NCBI RefSeq assembly: GCF_022530855.2 | Contig: NZ_CP099567.1 | Span: 1-64,000 of the forward strand | From: Candidatus Vondammii sp. HM_W22 | GTDB taxonomy: Bacteria; Pseudomonadota; Gammaproteobacteria; Chromatiales; Chromatiaceae | Length of the DNA: 64,000 nt | Direction of reading: 5' to 3' | In this document: piece by piece, positions 43,862-56,236 of the stretch | Position numbering within the stretch: position 1 is the stretch's first letter | Layout of the letters: every line of letters begins with the position of its first letter | Program-made: the position numbers and the translations under genes | The notes under the pieces: generated by a model | What the model saw: the letters and a program-made list of their open reading frames with translations, nothing else | What the model was told of the DNA's origin: nothing | Database searches by the model: none

Positions 43862-45157
43862 TTAGCGTTTATCCATTGACCTATAATCCCGCTCTCCCGC
43901 ACCGGTATAAATTTGACGCGGCCGCCCGATCCGCTGCTTTGGATCAGCCATCATCTCAAGCCAGTGGGCCACCCAGCCTACCGTTCTGGCAATGGCAAAC
44001 ATCACCGTTAACATATTGTTCGGTATTTTTAGTGCGCGGTAGATAATGCCCGAATAGAAATCCACGTTGGGATAGAGTTTCCGTTCGACAAAATACTCGT
44101 CATTAAGGGCAACCTGTTCCAGCTCAAGTGCCAGCTCAAACAAGGGATTATCCTCCGCCGAAACCGTCTTCAACACTTCATGGCACATCTCCCGGATAAT
44201 CGTTGCGCGAGGGTCAAAATTCTTATACACGCGATGACCGAAACCCATCAGGCGGAAAGGATCGTCTTTGTCTTTAGCCTTGGCGATGTATTTATCGATC
44301 TGGGAGACATCCCCGATCTCATTCAGCATATCCAGCACCGCCTCATTTGCGCCGCCGTGGAAAGGCCCCCAGAGAGATGCTATGCCCGATGCGATACAGG
44401 CAAACGGGTTGGCCTGGGAACTGCCCGCCAGTCGTACGGTGGAGGTACTGGCGTTCTGTTCATGATCGGCATGCAGAATAAACAGCAGGTTCACCGCCTT
44501 CACCGCGACAGGATCCAGCTGATAATCCTCACAAGGCGTGGCAAACATCATTCTCAGGAAGTTTTCGCAATAATCCAGATCATTGCGTGGATAAATAAAA
44601 GGTTCACCAATACTGTGCTTGTAACTGGCTGCCGCAATGGTCGGCATCTTTGCGATCAGGCGATGAGCGGAGATTTCCCGATGCCGGGGATCATGGATAT
44701 CCAATGAGTCGTGATAGAACGCCGAGAGGGAACCCACGACACCCACCATGATTCCCATGGGGTGGGCATCATGGTGGAATCCACCAAAGAAGCTCTTCAG
44801 TGTCTCCTTAACCATCGTGTGGTAACAGATATTGCCCTTGAATATATCGAATTGGATGCTCGTAGGCAGTTCGCCGTACAGCAACAGGTAAGACACTTCC
44901 AGATAATTGCTGTTTTCCGCAAGCTGCTCAATGGGGTATCCGCGATAGCGCAGGATACCCTTGTTACCGTCAATATAGGTAATTGAGCTCTTGCAACTGG
45001 CAGTCGCCATAAAGCCCGGATCGTAAGTAAAAACACCCATATCCCGGTAAAGAGTGGAAATATCCAACACTTCTGGACCTTCTGTACCCAAATACAGGGG
45101 TAATTCAGCAGAGAGCCCATCAGTACTATTGGTCAAATTAACGAACTTGTTTGTCAT
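43862..45157 (-). CDS. gltA: Citrate synthase
   Basis: Condenses oxaloacetate and acetyl-CoA to citrate. In this genome it is the counterpart of the citrate lyase encoded divergently nearby. The 431 residues from ATG 45157 are of the long hexameric type. Catalytic residues are His in [12 protein letters not shown], His in [15 protein letters not shown] and Asp in [13 protein letters not shown]. An in-frame ATG at 45199 would add 14 residues without family counterpart. It faces mdh-aclB-aclA across a spacer of about 480 bases, so oxidative and reductive arms could be switched from one control region. Downstream it converges with the broken gene ending at 43851. Confidence 0.96.
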   Translation of the reverse strand: MTNKFVNLTNSTDGLSAELPLYLGTEGPEVLDISTLYRDMGVFTYDPGFMATASCKSSITYIDGNKGILRYRGYPIEQLAENSNYLEVSYLLLYGELPTSIQFDIFKGNICYHTMVKETLKSFFGGFHHDAHPMGIMVGVVGSLSAFYHDSLDIHDPRHREISAHRLIAKMPTIAAASYKHSIGEPFIYPRNDLDYCENFLRMMFATPCEDYQLDPVAVKAVNLLFILHADHEQNASTSTVRLAGSSQANPFACIASGIASLWGPFHGGANEAVLDMLNEIGDVSQIDKYIAKAKDKDDPFRLMGFGHRVYKNFDPRATIIREMCHEVLKTVSAEDNPLFELALELEQVALNDEYFVERKLYPNVDFYSGIIYRALKIPNNMLTVMFAIARTVGWVAHWLEMMADPKQRIGRPRQIYTGAGERDYRSMDKR

Positions 45158-45635
45158 TAGTTTTACTTCTCCAAGTATAAACCGGATATTGGACGGCAAT
45201 TTATATCAAATCAATCCCCCACCCACAACACAATCTCCAGGCAATGCAGCCTAATTTTACCCACTCATTCTGAAAATCAACAAAAATCACACTGTACGAT
45301 TGTAGCAGTCAAAACCTCTTGGTAAGTGCACTACGGCAACACCCGACGCACTCTTCCGGAGCTGCCGGGGCAATAGGCTATCGGAAATCATGTGCATTTT
45401 GGGGACTGTAATATATCCCAAAACGTATCACGAGACCGAAGACACACTGGTGATTCTCGCTATCTTAGATAAGATTTACTTATACCAGAGTGCATATATT
45501 ATATTTCATGTTAATAATAGACTCTGCAACAGTAAGATCCTTCTTATACTCTGCAACAATTTTAAGACCCATTTTATGCAGGATAATTCGTGCTGCAATT
45601 ATGCACATAATATTCGGAACATCAGAGGATATTGG
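45158..45635. promoter_or_regulatory. Divergent control region gltA / mdh-acl
   Basis: An AT-rich spacer of 478 bases. A plausible mdh promoter is TTTACT (45475-45480), 16 bases, TATTAT (45497-45502). Two direct repeats ACTCTGCAACA start at 45521 and 45548, about 27 bases apart, downstream of that promoter, and could be activator or repressor sites. An open frame continuous with mdh crosses this region but shows no protein-like conservation. A GAGG site just before 45636 marks the true mdh start. Confidence 0.4.
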
Positions 45636-46571
45636 ATGCCCAGAAAAAAGATTTCTCTAGTTGGCGGTGGCCAGATTGGCGGCATACTCGCCCTAATTGC
45701 CGCACAAAAAGAGCTCGGCGATATCACCATCGTCGATCTTCCACAGCTGGAAGACCCGATGAAGGGAAAAGCGCTGGACCTGATGGCGCTACGCCCGCAC
45801 GATGGATATGACGTTAATATCTCAGGTAGTGGCGACTACGCGGCCATTACAGGCTCAGATCTCGTCATTATCACTGCCGGCCTAGCCAGAAAACCGGGAA
45901 TGACCAGGGAGGATCTTCTTGAAATCAATCTTAAGATTATCGAAAGTGTTGCGAAACAGATCAAACAACACGCCCCTGACGCCTTCGTCATTCTCACGAC
46001 AAACCCCCTGGACGCCATCGTCTACGCATTCCATAAGTACTCAGGCTTTTCCAAACAGCAAGTGGTAGGCATGGCCGGGAGTCTCGACTCAGGCCGGTTC
46101 AAAGCATTTATTGCGATGGAGACCGGGCTCTCTGTACAGGATGTATCCGGCATGGTCATGGGTGGCCATGGACCCGCCATGATCCCCCTGATCCGTACCG
46201 CCAGCGTCGGCGGTATCCCTCTCGTAGACCTACTGACAACAGAACAGATTGACGCCATCGTCAAGCGCACCCAGCAGGCGGGAACCGAAATTGTCAAACT
46301 ACTGGGGAACGGAAGTGCCTTTTACAGCCCGGCAGCGGCCGTGATAGAGATGGCGGAAGCCTACATAAAGGACAAAAAACGCGTCATACCCTGTGCTGCA
46401 CTTTGCGAAGGTGAATATGACATCGATGGTTATTTTGTCGGTGTCCCGTGCATTATCGGCAGTGGCGGTGTTGAAAAAGTGATTGAATTTGATCTCACAC
46501 CTGAAGAGCAGAGCCAACTTGAGAAAACCATTGAAGCAGTTAAAAAGACTGTGGAAGAGACAGGCATCTAG
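45636..46571 (+). CDS. mdh: Malate dehydrogenase (NAD, LDH-like type)
   Basis: Interconverts oxaloacetate and malate; in a reductive TCA cycle it runs toward malate after citrate cleavage. The 311 residues start MPRKKISLVGGGQIGGILAL (Rossmann loop). They continue with DLPQLEDPMKGKALDL, GLARKPGMTREDLLEIN, the catalytic region VVGMAGSLDSGRF and the active-site His in VMGGHGPAMIPL. This is the LDH-like form found in alphaproteobacteria, Chlorobi and other rTCA bacteria rather than the E. coli form. It is first in the operon; its stop overlaps the aclB ribosome binding site (TAGGAG). Confidence 0.96.
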   Translation: MPRKKISLVGGGQIGGILALIAAQKELGDITIVDLPQLEDPMKGKALDLMALRPHDGYDVNISGSGDYAAITGSDLVIITAGLARKPGMTREDLLEINLKIIESVAKQIKQHAPDAFVILTTNPLDAIVYAFHKYSGFSKQQVVGMAGSLDSGRFKAFIAMETGLSVQDVSGMVMGGHGPAMIPLIRTASVGGIPLVDLLTTEQIDAIVKRTQQAGTEIVKLLGNGSAFYSPAAAVIEMAEAYIKDKKRVIPCAALCEGEYDIDGYFVGVPCIIGSGGVEKVIEFDLTPEEQSQLEKTIEAVKKTVEETGI

Positions 46572-46583
46572 GAGTAACAAAAA

Positions 46584-47855
46584 ATGCAGATTACTGGCAT
46601 GTATTGGGGTGCAAAACTCCTCAAATACGTTGACTTCCCCACCTCTGAGGTGCTTGGGCCAGAGGCCACAAACGAGCAGATCAAGGTGCTGATAGAACGC
46701 CATGGAGAAATATTCATCAAACCAATGTTCAAGGGCGGCGTAGGCAAAAAGGGCAAAGCGGGCCTGCTCGGCAGAGCCAGCGATCTACCCACAGCGATGA
46801 AAGAGAAATCACGTCTCTATTTCGCTGAACATCTCCACAACAACACCTTCTCCAAGGCCGAAGGTGTCACCTTCGAAGGGAGTGTGCCGGCAGAGCAAGA
46901 GATCTACTTCTCACTCACCGACAGCACCGAGTTCCGGGCACCAATGATCACCCTGACTCACCACGGCGGCATGGATATCGAGGAACTCCCTGCAGACAAG
47001 ATAGCACGCATCCCTTTTGATCCACTCACCGGACTCAAGGGCTTTGTTATCTCCAACGCCCTGCGTAAAATCGGTGCACCAAAAAAGCTGGTAAGTCCAC
47101 TGGTGCAGAATCTGCCAAAACTTTGGGACTTGTTCCATAACTACGGCATGACCACCCTGGAACTCAACCCGATCAGGATGAAGCCAAGCAAGAACGGCCG
47201 GCTACTGCCGATTGCCTGTGACTTCAAATGCGCCTTCGATGATAATGACCCCAACGTCAGACGATTGGGCCTGCCGGAAGATCTGGATACCTCAAGCTAC
47301 TCCGATTTCGAGCTGGAGGTGAATCAACTTCGCACTTACCAGGGCCAATCTGACGTCTTCGTCATTAATGATCAGGGCAGCATCACCACCATGACTTTCG
47401 GCGGCGGGGCCAACGCCCTGGTGACCGAACTGCTGGGTGACGCTGCAACCATCTCCTCGGACTTCGGCGGCAACCCGCCCTATGCCAAGATGCATGACAT
47501 CAGCCGAATCGTCTACAAGTATTGGCTGGAACAGTCCAACGTCCTGTTCATTATCGGCGGTAAAGCCAACAATACCGATATCTATGAAACCTTCCGCGCC
47601 ATGGCCGATGCCCTGCGCGACCATTTCAATACCTACGGCCACCAACCGCTCTATGTGGTGGTCGGTCGCGGCGGACCCAACCTGATCCGCGGCATGGGTT
47701 ATCTACGCGACACCTTGGATGCCCTGGGCCTGCCATATCACATGTTCGGATACGACTCAGCGATGAGTGAAGTGGTCAACTTTGCACAATCCGCTGATGA
47801 CTGGATGAAGCAGGGCGGTCGGGAAATCGTCGCGAAGAAAATGGGCATTGCCTAG
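46584..47855 (+). CDS. aclB: ATP citrate lyase, small subunit (type II)
   Basis: With the next gene it cleaves citrate, using ATP and CoA, to acetyl-CoA and oxaloacetate, the defining step of the rTCA cycle. At 423 residues it has an ATP-grasp/succinyl-CoA-synthetase-beta-like fold: FIKPMFKGGVGKKGKAGLLG near 45-64, TTLELNPIRMKPSKNGRLLP with the conserved LNP, and a C-terminal domain with TMTFGGGANALVTELLGDAA and VVVGRGGPNLIRGMGY. It corresponds to the N-terminal third of eukaryotic citrate lyase. AGGAG precedes the ATG. I assign type II because of pairing with a 909-residue partner; a phylogeny would be decisive. Confidence 0.92.
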   Translation: MQITGMYWGAKLLKYVDFPTSEVLGPEATNEQIKVLIERHGEIFIKPMFKGGVGKKGKAGLLGRASDLPTAMKEKSRLYFAEHLHNNTFSKAEGVTFEGSVPAEQEIYFSLTDSTEFRAPMITLTHHGGMDIEELPADKIARIPFDPLTGLKGFVISNALRKIGAPKKLVSPLVQNLPKLWDLFHNYGMTTLELNPIRMKPSKNGRLLPIACDFKCAFDDNDPNVRRLGLPEDLDTSSYSDFELEVNQLRTYQGQSDVFVINDQGSITTMTFGGGANALVTELLGDAATISSDFGGNPPYAKMHDISRIVYKYWLEQSNVLFIIGGKANNTDIYETFRAMADALRDHFNTYGHQPLYVVVGRGGPNLIRGMGYLRDTLDALGLPYHMFGYDSAMSEVVNFAQSADDWMKQGGREIVAKKMGIA

Positions 47856-47897
47856 GGGCCAGCGAGGCTCCCGGTAACCAGGACTATGAACACTACT

Positions 47898-47924
47898 CTC
47901 AGGGCCAACAAAACAGGCCTTGAG
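47898..47924 (+). promoter_or_regulatory. Intercistronic hairpin between aclB and aclA
   Basis: CTCAGGGCC, a nine-base loop, and GGCCTTGAG form a nine-pair stem with one G-U pair, ending five bases before the GAGGAA ribosome binding site of aclA (47930-47935). There is no T-tract, so it is not a terminator. It may affect mRNA stability or initiation at aclA. Confidence 0.45.
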
Positions 47925-47941
47925 CAAATGAGGAAGCGAAC

Positions 47942-50671
47942 ATGCATCCAGAAGGCGTAAAAGCATTTCCCCACTACTACGTGGGTATAGATTCACTGGC
48001 GGATTTCGCCGTGAAGGAGGACCGGGTCTGCGTCCTCAACATTACCGGTGGCGAAAGCCGTGGTGTCACGCCGATCAGCCATGTCTACTCCGGTGGCAAC
48101 ATCATCTGCGGAACCGCTCCTGGCCGCTCCGGCTCGGTAATGAAGACGGCGGCAGGCGAGATACCGATCTATGACAACGTAACCGAGGCGGTGGATGATG
48201 GTTGCGAGTTCAACACCGTAGTGGTCTACCTGCCCCCTGCCGGGGTCCGTGATGGCGTCATCGAAGCCGTACGAGCCGATCCCAACCTAAAACGAATCAT
48301 CATACTCACGGAAAAAGTACCGGTGCGCGATGCCCGGGTGATCCGCGCCATTGGTCAGATGCACGGTATCGATATCTTTGGCGGCAACTGCCTGGGAATT
48401 GCCGATGCCCATAACCACGTTCGCATCGGGGGCGCCCTTGGTGGCAATGCCCCCGAAGAGTCCCTGCTCCCGGGCTCGGTTGCCATCTTTTCCAACTCCG
48501 GTAACTTCACTACCACCATCGCAGTCTATCTGGCCACCGGCGGATGGGGCAGCACCGTCTCACTCTCCTCCGGTAAGGACATCTACATTCACTACTCGGC
48601 ACCGGAATGGACCAATGCATTCCATAACGACGAGCGTTCCACCTCGGCTGTCATGTACATCGAGCCGGGCGGTTACTATGAACGTGATCTGGAATTCGAC
48701 AAACCGGTGGTGGCCTGCGTGGTCGGCCGCTGGAAGGCAAAGCTGACCAAGGCCTGCGGCCATGCAGGTGCCATCGCGGGCAGCGGCGACAACGCCTCCG
48801 CCAAAGAGGCCTGGTTCATGGAGAAATTCGCTGTTGATGAGATATTCACACCGGAGAATCCTGTTTGCTCGGAAAAAGGGGCAGTGGTCATCAATATATC
48901 CCACATCCCCCTCGCCATGACTGCGGTTATGGCAAAGCGTGGAGTAAATCCCGATTTTGGACCGGTCGGCGACCTCTCGATGAAATGCTGGTTCAGCAAC
49001 ACCCAGGGGATTGATCTGCCACCCGAGCTGAACCCATCGGTGGTGACGGCACTGGAGCCCTACGATCAGCAGATTGCCGGATTGGATGACCAGGTGGGCG
49101 TGGTATTCCCGCGTCAAGTAATGAAAGACACTTCCGGCGCCTCGATGATGGATCCAAAAACCCAGGTATCGAAAATCCACGGCACCAGCGTACTGGATGC
49201 GTCCACCCACAGTTTCGAAGAGAATCTGGTACAGAGCCTGATACGAGAGTACCCCAACGCCAACAGCACCACTCTGGCCAACACCGCACTGAACGCCTTC
49301 ATCAATCAGCATGGCCATATCGGGCTGGCCGCCGCTGATGCCGCACGCGAGGCCGGCAACAGCCCCAATACGGCATTGTCCGCCGCTGTCGCAATGCTCG
49401 GGCCCAGCAAGGTAGAGGCGTCCCGCGCTACCGTCAAAACCCTGGTGAATCTATTCAAGAAGAGCGGCCTGGAAGATCCTGCCAATGTGAATTTCGACTT
49501 CCGCAGCCAATTGGAAGAGGCATTGACCGGCGAAGCCAGGGAGCTGCTGATTTCTGATGCAAAATGCAGCCATGGTGCAGCCATCATGGATGCTATTGAA
49601 GGGAGCGGCGCCCACTCTCTATTCATCGACTTTCTTAAGGCCCTGGCTGACAAGAGCGGAGGCTGCATCCGAGGGCAGGTTGTACTGGGCGCTATCACCA
49701 CCCATCTGGCCTGGAGCGCGTTGATGCGCAAACGGATCAACCTCTCAACCACGGTGAACATGCCATGGCACTTTCGACTGTTCAGCACCCTGGTCGGCTC
49801 GGCTGCCAGCGCCGAACAGCAGTCAGCCAACGAATTTTGTGGTATCTCTAATGGCAAGCTGATGAACAGCTGGAGCTTCTCTGAGACCGCCCATCTGGCA
49901 CTGTTTGGCAGACGGCCAAGCGAAGGTGAATTGTACGCATTCTCCGTGCTGCTGGGACTGATTGTCACCAATGGCCCCGGCACCATCTCCGCCCAAGGTG
50001 CCAAAGGCGCAGTCAGTGCCGATGGCCCGGAGGCACCGGAGCGAGTCCAGATCAACAAGGGTTACATCGGTTTTCTTACCCACACCGGTTACGCCCATGG
50101 CGGCAACGGTTTCGAGGCTATCGCTTTTCTTGTCGATCGTTTCCGCGACTCCAGCCTGACTGACCCCGGTGCCGATGACCATGGTCTGAATCTGAAAGAA
50201 ATGGCGACCAGCTACGCCAAAGAGTACCGGGCGTACAAAAAACAGGCCAAAGCCGAAGGCAACCCATCCTATGCCAAGATCCCCTGCGTCAATCACCCGG
50301 TTTTCAAGGGTGAGCCAGTTAACTTCGATCCGAGGGAGGTCTTCGTCAACGATCTTCTGAAAAATCGCAGTAACTACAACGTCTTCCTCGAGTTCTATCA
50401 TGAGTTGGTGCAGGCACTATTTGACACAGGTGTCAGCCGCAATGTCTACTGCGTCAATGTGGATGCGGTAATCGCGGTGATCCTACTGAAAATGTTGTGG
50501 CAACCCTATGCCAAGGGTGAGATCAGTAACAACACCATGGAATCTGCTGCATTTACCACCTTCCTGTTCGGACGTATGATCGGCAGTGCCGCCGAGATTG
50601 ATGACCATACCAATCGCGGTCGAAACATGGATACACGTACAGCGGCCAGTCGGTGCAGTTACGCTGGCTAA
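47942..50671 (+). CDS. aclA: ATP citrate lyase, large subunit (type II)
   Basis: Catalytic subunit carrying a succinyl-CoA-synthetase-alpha-like half and a citrate-synthase-like half. The first half has NITGGESRGVTPISHVYSGG, GGNCLGIADAHNHV, FSNSGNFTTTIAVYLATGG and the phospho-His274 loop CGHAGAIAGSGDNASA. The second half has TTHLAWSALMRKRI, HTGYAHGGNGFEAIAFLVD and NVDAVIAVILLKMLW, the latter two echoing citrate-synthase active-site regions. At 909 residues it is about 300 longer than the Chlorobium-type AclA. That length fits the type II enzyme reported from tubeworm symbionts and Magnetococcus. A GAGGAA site lies six bases before the ATG. Confidence 0.93.
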   Translation: MHPEGVKAFPHYYVGIDSLADFAVKEDRVCVLNITGGESRGVTPISHVYSGGNIICGTAPGRSGSVMKTAAGEIPIYDNVTEAVDDGCEFNTVVVYLPPAGVRDGVIEAVRADPNLKRIIILTEKVPVRDARVIRAIGQMHGIDIFGGNCLGIADAHNHVRIGGALGGNAPEESLLPGSVAIFSNSGNFTTTIAVYLATGGWGSTVSLSSGKDIYIHYSAPEWTNAFHNDERSTSAVMYIEPGGYYERDLEFDKPVVACVVGRWKAKLTKACGHAGAIAGSGDNASAKEAWFMEKFAVDEIFTPENPVCSEKGAVVINISHIPLAMTAVMAKRGVNPDFGPVGDLSMKCWFSNTQGIDLPPELNPSVVTALEPYDQQIAGLDDQVGVVFPRQVMKDTSGASMMDPKTQVSKIHGTSVLDASTHSFEENLVQSLIREYPNANSTTLANTALNAFINQHGHIGLAAADAAREAGNSPNTALSAAVAMLGPSKVEASRATVKTLVNLFKKSGLEDPANVNFDFRSQLEEALTGEARELLISDAKCSHGAAIMDAIEGSGAHSLFIDFLKALADKSGGCIRGQVVLGAITTHLAWSALMRKRINLSTTVNMPWHFRLFSTLVGSAASAEQQSANEFCGISNGKLMNSWSFSETAHLALFGRRPSEGELYAFSVLLGLIVTNGPGTISAQGAKGAVSADGPEAPERVQINKGYIGFLTHTGYAHGGNGFEAIAFLVDRFRDSSLTDPGADDHGLNLKEMATSYAKEYRAYKKQAKAEGNPSYAKIPCVNHPVFKGEPVNFDPREVFVNDLLKNRSNYNVFLEFYHELVQALFDTGVSRNVYCVNVDAVIAVILLKMLWQPYAKGEISNNTMESAAFTTFLFGRMIGSAAEIDDHTNRGRNMDTRTAASRCSYAG

Positions 50672-50701
50672 CCGAAAGCTCTCCATATAGCTCTGCGGGT
50701 A

Positions 50702-50735
50702 GAGAGAGTGGAAGTCCGCTTCCATTCCCTCTCTC
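50702..50735 (+). promoter_or_regulatory. Strong hairpin downstream of aclA
   Basis: Nested complementary arms GAGAGAG and TGGAAG pair with CTTCCA and CTCTCTC around a TCCG loop, with an unpaired TTCC bulge. No T-tract follows, so it looks like a processing or stabilising structure between aclA and icd rather than an intrinsic terminator. Confidence 0.5.
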
Positions 50736-50807
50736 GAACATCTACACGGTGTTATTGAGAAGTAACATTTTAGTGTAATACGCTCACCTTTAGGTCAGTA
50801 ATTTTGA

Positions 50808-53036
<2,229 letters not shown>

Positions 53037-53060
53037 TAAAGCCGAAAGGGACCGGGCATA

Positions 53061-53096
53061 AAAAGGGCGACCGGGTTAACCCGGTCGCCCTTTTTT
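53061..53096. terminator. Bidirectional intrinsic terminator between icd and pntB
   Basis: A perfect palindrome GGGCGACCGGGTT/AACCCGGTCGCCC (53065-53090), preceded by AAAA and followed by TTTTTT. It works as an intrinsic terminator for icd on the plus strand. On the minus strand it offers a shorter T-run for pntB. Confidence 0.92.
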
Positions 53097-53170
53097 ATTT
53101 CCCGAACAACCCCTTGATACACCGCAAACAGACGCGGTTAGGCACCTAATTTGCAGTCAATTTTACGCAT

Positions 53171-54568
53171 CTAAAGATTAGCCAGAATCGCCTCCACACT
53201 CGCCTTGGCGTCACCAAACAGCATGCGGGTGTTCTCCTTGAAGAAGAGCGGATTCTGTACTCCCGCATAACCGGTCGCCATACTGCGCTTCATCACGATT
53301 GCTGTTTTTGCCTTCCAGCACTCAAGCACCGGCATACCCGCAATGGGGCTATCCGGGTTATCCTGAGCATCCGGATTAACGATGTCATTGGCACCAATCA
53401 CCAACACGGCATCGGTCCCAGGAAAGTCCTCATTGATCTCATCCATCTCCATAACGATATCGTAAGGGACTTTGGCCTCAGCCAGCAGAACGTTCATATG
53501 GCCCGGCAAACGGCCCGCCACCGGGTGAATGGCAAAGCGGACATTGACATCCATCGCCTGCAACTTTTTGGTCAGCTCAAAGACCGGGTACTGAGCCTGA
53601 GCCACCGCCATGCCATAGCCGGGAACAATAACAACCTCAGCGGCATTCTTCAGAATCTCCGCCGTCTCTTCTGCGGAGACGGGGATCACCTCACCCTGAT
53701 CGACATCGCCGGTGGAGGTCGATGATGAACCACCTCCAGTACCAAAACCACCGGCAATCACCGCCAAGAATTTACGGTTCATGGCACGGCACATGATGTA
53801 ACTCAGGATCGCACCGCTACTGCCCACCAGTGCGCCAACAACGATCAGCAGATCATTGGAGAGCATGAACCCGGTGGCCGCTGCCGCCCAGCCGGAATAA
53901 CTGTTGAGCATGGAGACCACAACGGGCATATCAGCACCGCCGATAGCCATCACCATATGGACACCGTACACCAGCGCAATCACCGTCATGATAATTAACA
54001 GGATCACCCCAGTGCTGTGAGATTCAGTCCCGACAAAACCACTGCCGAGCAGGATACAGGCGATACCAAGGCCCAGATTCATCCAGTGACGTCCCGGCAG
54101 CATCAGTGGTTTACTGGTAATAATACCTTTCAGTTTGCCGAAGGCGGCCAAGGAACCGGTGAAGGTCACAGCACCGATCAATACACCAATATAGATCTCG
54201 ATCTCATGGATCGTCCGCTCCACACCCTCAAAATGGGCAGTGGGATCGAGATAAGTGGAATAACCCACCAATACGGCGGCCAGACCGACAAAGCTGTGCA
54301 GCATCGCCACCAGCTCCGGCATCTCGGTCATCTCCACCCGTTTGGCCAGAAAAGCGCCAACCGCACCACCGACGACCATACAGCCGATAATTGTGGCGTA
54401 ACCCGTTACCTGGGCACCCAAAACGGTTGCCACTATGGCAATTGCCATACCAATGACGCCGTATAAATTTCCCCGCCGTGCAGTCTCCTGATTACTCAGT
54501 CCACCCAAGGCGAGTATGAATAAAACACTGGCTGCAATATAGGCAACCGTTATCATACCTTCAGTCAT
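53171..54568 (-). CDS. pntB: NAD(P) transhydrogenase subunit beta
   Basis: Membrane subunit plus NADP-binding domain of the proton-translocating transhydrogenase, which uses the proton gradient to make NADPH from NADH. At 465 residues it has about nine hydrophobic helices in the first 270 ([40 protein letters not shown]). The C-terminal domain III has [50 protein letters not shown] and [18 protein letters not shown]. It lies 15 bases after pntA. Confidence 0.96.
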   Translation of the reverse strand: MTEGMITVAYIAASVLFILALGGLSNQETARRGNLYGVIGMAIAIVATVLGAQVTGYATIIGCMVVGGAVGAFLAKRVEMTEMPELVAMLHSFVGLAAVLVGYSTYLDPTAHFEGVERTIHEIEIYIGVLIGAVTFTGSLAAFGKLKGIITSKPLMLPGRHWMNLGLGIACILLGSGFVGTESHSTGVILLIIMTVIALVYGVHMVMAIGGADMPVVVSMLNSYSGWAAAATGFMLSNDLLIVVGALVGSSGAILSYIMCRAMNRKFLAVIAGGFGTGGGSSSTSTGDVDQGEVIPVSAEETAEILKNAAEVVIVPGYGMAVAQAQYPVFELTKKLQAMDVNVRFAIHPVAGRLPGHMNVLLAEAKVPYDIVMEMDEINEDFPGTDAVLVIGANDIVNPDAQDNPDSPIAGMPVLECWKAKTAIVMKRSMATGYAGVQNPLFFKENTRMLFGDAKASVEAILANL

Positions 54569-54583
54569 TTTCTTGCAGCTCTC

Positions 54584-56152
54584 CTATTTCTGGAACATTT
54601 TCAGCATGCGCTGGGTGACAAGAAAGCCGCCGGCTATATTGATAGTGGCGAAAAGAATTGCGATCGCCGCCAATATATTAACCAGCAATGAGCTTCCCGA
54701 TACCTGAAGCAGGGCACCGATAACGATAATTCCCGAGATCGCATTGGTTACGCTCATCAGTGGCGTGTGCAGGGCTGGCTTCACATTCCAAATCACCATG
54801 TAACCGATGAAACAGGCCAACACAAAGACCGTGAAGTGGGCCAGAAAATCGGCCGGGGCCACTGCACCCACGCCCAGCATCAGCAGGCCGGCGACGGCCA
54901 TACCAATGGTGCCTTTAACGGCACTCGGCTTCTCCTTCTCCTGTTCCACCGGAGGCGCTGCGGTTGCCATCTCTTTCTTCGCAGGAACAGCTGAAATTTT
55001 CGGCGCCGGAGGAGGCCAGGTGATCTCTCCCTGGTTGATCACAGTGACACCGCGAATCACCTCATCTTCCATATTGACATTGATCTGACCATCCTTTTCC
55101 GGAGTCAGGTCGGTCAACAAGTGCCTCAGATTGGTGCCATAGAGCTGGCTCGATTGGGTCGGCAGACGGCTGGGTAGATCGCTCAGGCCGATGATGGTGA
55201 CACCGTGTTTGGTCACTATCTTGCCGGGTTCGGTAAGCGCGCAGTTGCCACCCTGTTCGGCAGCAAGATCGACAACAACACTACCATCGCGCATCGACTC
55301 CACCATGCCTGCGGTAATCAATTCTGGCGCTGGTTTTCCGGGAATCAGTGCGGTGGTGATAATGATATCCACCTCCATCGCCTGCTCGGCAAACAGCTTC
55401 ATCTCCGCATCGATGAACGCTTTGCTCATCACCTTGGCATAACCACCCTCGCCGGAGCCACCTGCCTCCTCCTCGAACTCAAGCTCGAGGAATTCGGCAC
55501 CCATGCTCTCCACCTGCTCTTTCACTTCAGGGCGGGTATCGAAGGCACGCACCACGGCACCCATGGCACCTGCGGTTCCAACGGCTGAAAGACCTGCGAC
55601 ACCTGCGCCAATGATCATGAATTTTGCCGGTGGCACTTTGCCGGCCGCGGTAATCTGTCCGGTGAAAAAACGGCCGAAATGGTTGGCGGCCTCGATTACT
55701 GCCCGGTAACCACCGATGTTAGCCATGGAGCTCAAGGCATCCAGTTTCTGGGCTCGGGATATGCGCGGGACGCTATCCATCGCCATCACTGTCGCCTTAC
55801 GCGCCTTCAACTTATCCATCAGGCCTTCATTCTGTGCCGGCCAGACGAAGCTGATCAGATGCCCACCTTCCCGTAACAGCTCAGTCTCCTCTACGCCGAG
55901 GAGAGGATTGCATTCAGGGGCGCGCACCTTCATAACGATATCGGATCCGGCCCACAGGGCTTTGACATCGTCAATAATTTCGACACCGGCTTCGCGGTAG
56001 GCATCATCACTGAAATGTGCCTTTTCACCTGCACCCGCCTCCAGGGCCACGGAAAAACCCAGCTTCCGGATCTGTTCCGCGGTCTCCGGCGTCAGCGCAA
56101 CGCGGCGCTCCCCGTCATGGACTTCCTTGGGAACTCCAATCTTCATGGACAT
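54584..56152 (-). CDS. pntA: NAD(P) transhydrogenase subunit alpha
   Basis: NADH-binding domain I plus four membrane helices of the transhydrogenase. The 522 residues begin with the alanine-dehydrogenase-like start [20 protein letters not shown]. They include [23 protein letters not shown] motif [18 protein letters not shown], a proline-rich linker near 385-415, and helices from about 418 to 515. The subunits are encoded as an A/B pair as in E. coli. Placement beside NADP-isocitrate dehydrogenase suggests a role in supplying NADPH for CO2 fixation. Confidence 0.96.
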   Translation of the reverse strand: MSMKIGVPKEVHDGERRVALTPETAEQIRKLGFSVALEAGAGEKAHFSDDAYREAGVEIIDDVKALWAGSDIVMKVRAPECNPLLGVEETELLREGGHLISFVWPAQNEGLMDKLKARKATVMAMDSVPRISRAQKLDALSSMANIGGYRAVIEAANHFGRFFTGQITAAGKVPPAKFMIIGAGVAGLSAVGTAGAMGAVVRAFDTRPEVKEQVESMGAEFLELEFEEEAGGSGEGGYAKVMSKAFIDAEMKLFAEQAMEVDIIITTALIPGKPAPELITAGMVESMRDGSVVVDLAAEQGGNCALTEPGKIVTKHGVTIIGLSDLPSRLPTQSSQLYGTNLRHLLTDLTPEKDGQINVNMEDEVIRGVTVINQGEITWPPPAPKISAVPAKKEMATAAPPVEQEKEKPSAVKGTIGMAVAGLLMLGVGAVAPADFLAHFTVFVLACFIGYMVIWNVKPALHTPLMSVTNAISGIIVIGALLQVSGSSLLVNILAAIAILFATINIAGGFLVTQRMLKMFQK

Positions 56153-56195
56153 TGCTGTCCTCCTCTATATTATCCGTTTTATTTTATTATTTAAC

Positions 56196-56221
56196 TGCCA
56201 ATACCCAAACGGGCATTGGCA
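56196..56221 (-). terminator. Hairpin between acn and pntA
   Basis: TGCCAATGCCC-GTTT-GGGTATTGGCA on the minus strand, 16 bases after the aconitase stop, followed by an A/T-rich run (TTAAATAATAAAATAAAA) rather than a clean T-tract. It may be a weak terminator or attenuator after acn. Confidence 0.5.
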
Positions 56222-56236
56222 ATGGTCGTGTATTGA

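Noticed and set aside
45390-45635. N-terminal extension of the malate dehydrogenase frame by 82 codons
   Set aside because: The extension has no family counterpart, is rich in Ile/Asn/Tyr as expected for translated AT-rich spacer, and a good ribosome binding site precedes the ATG at 45636.
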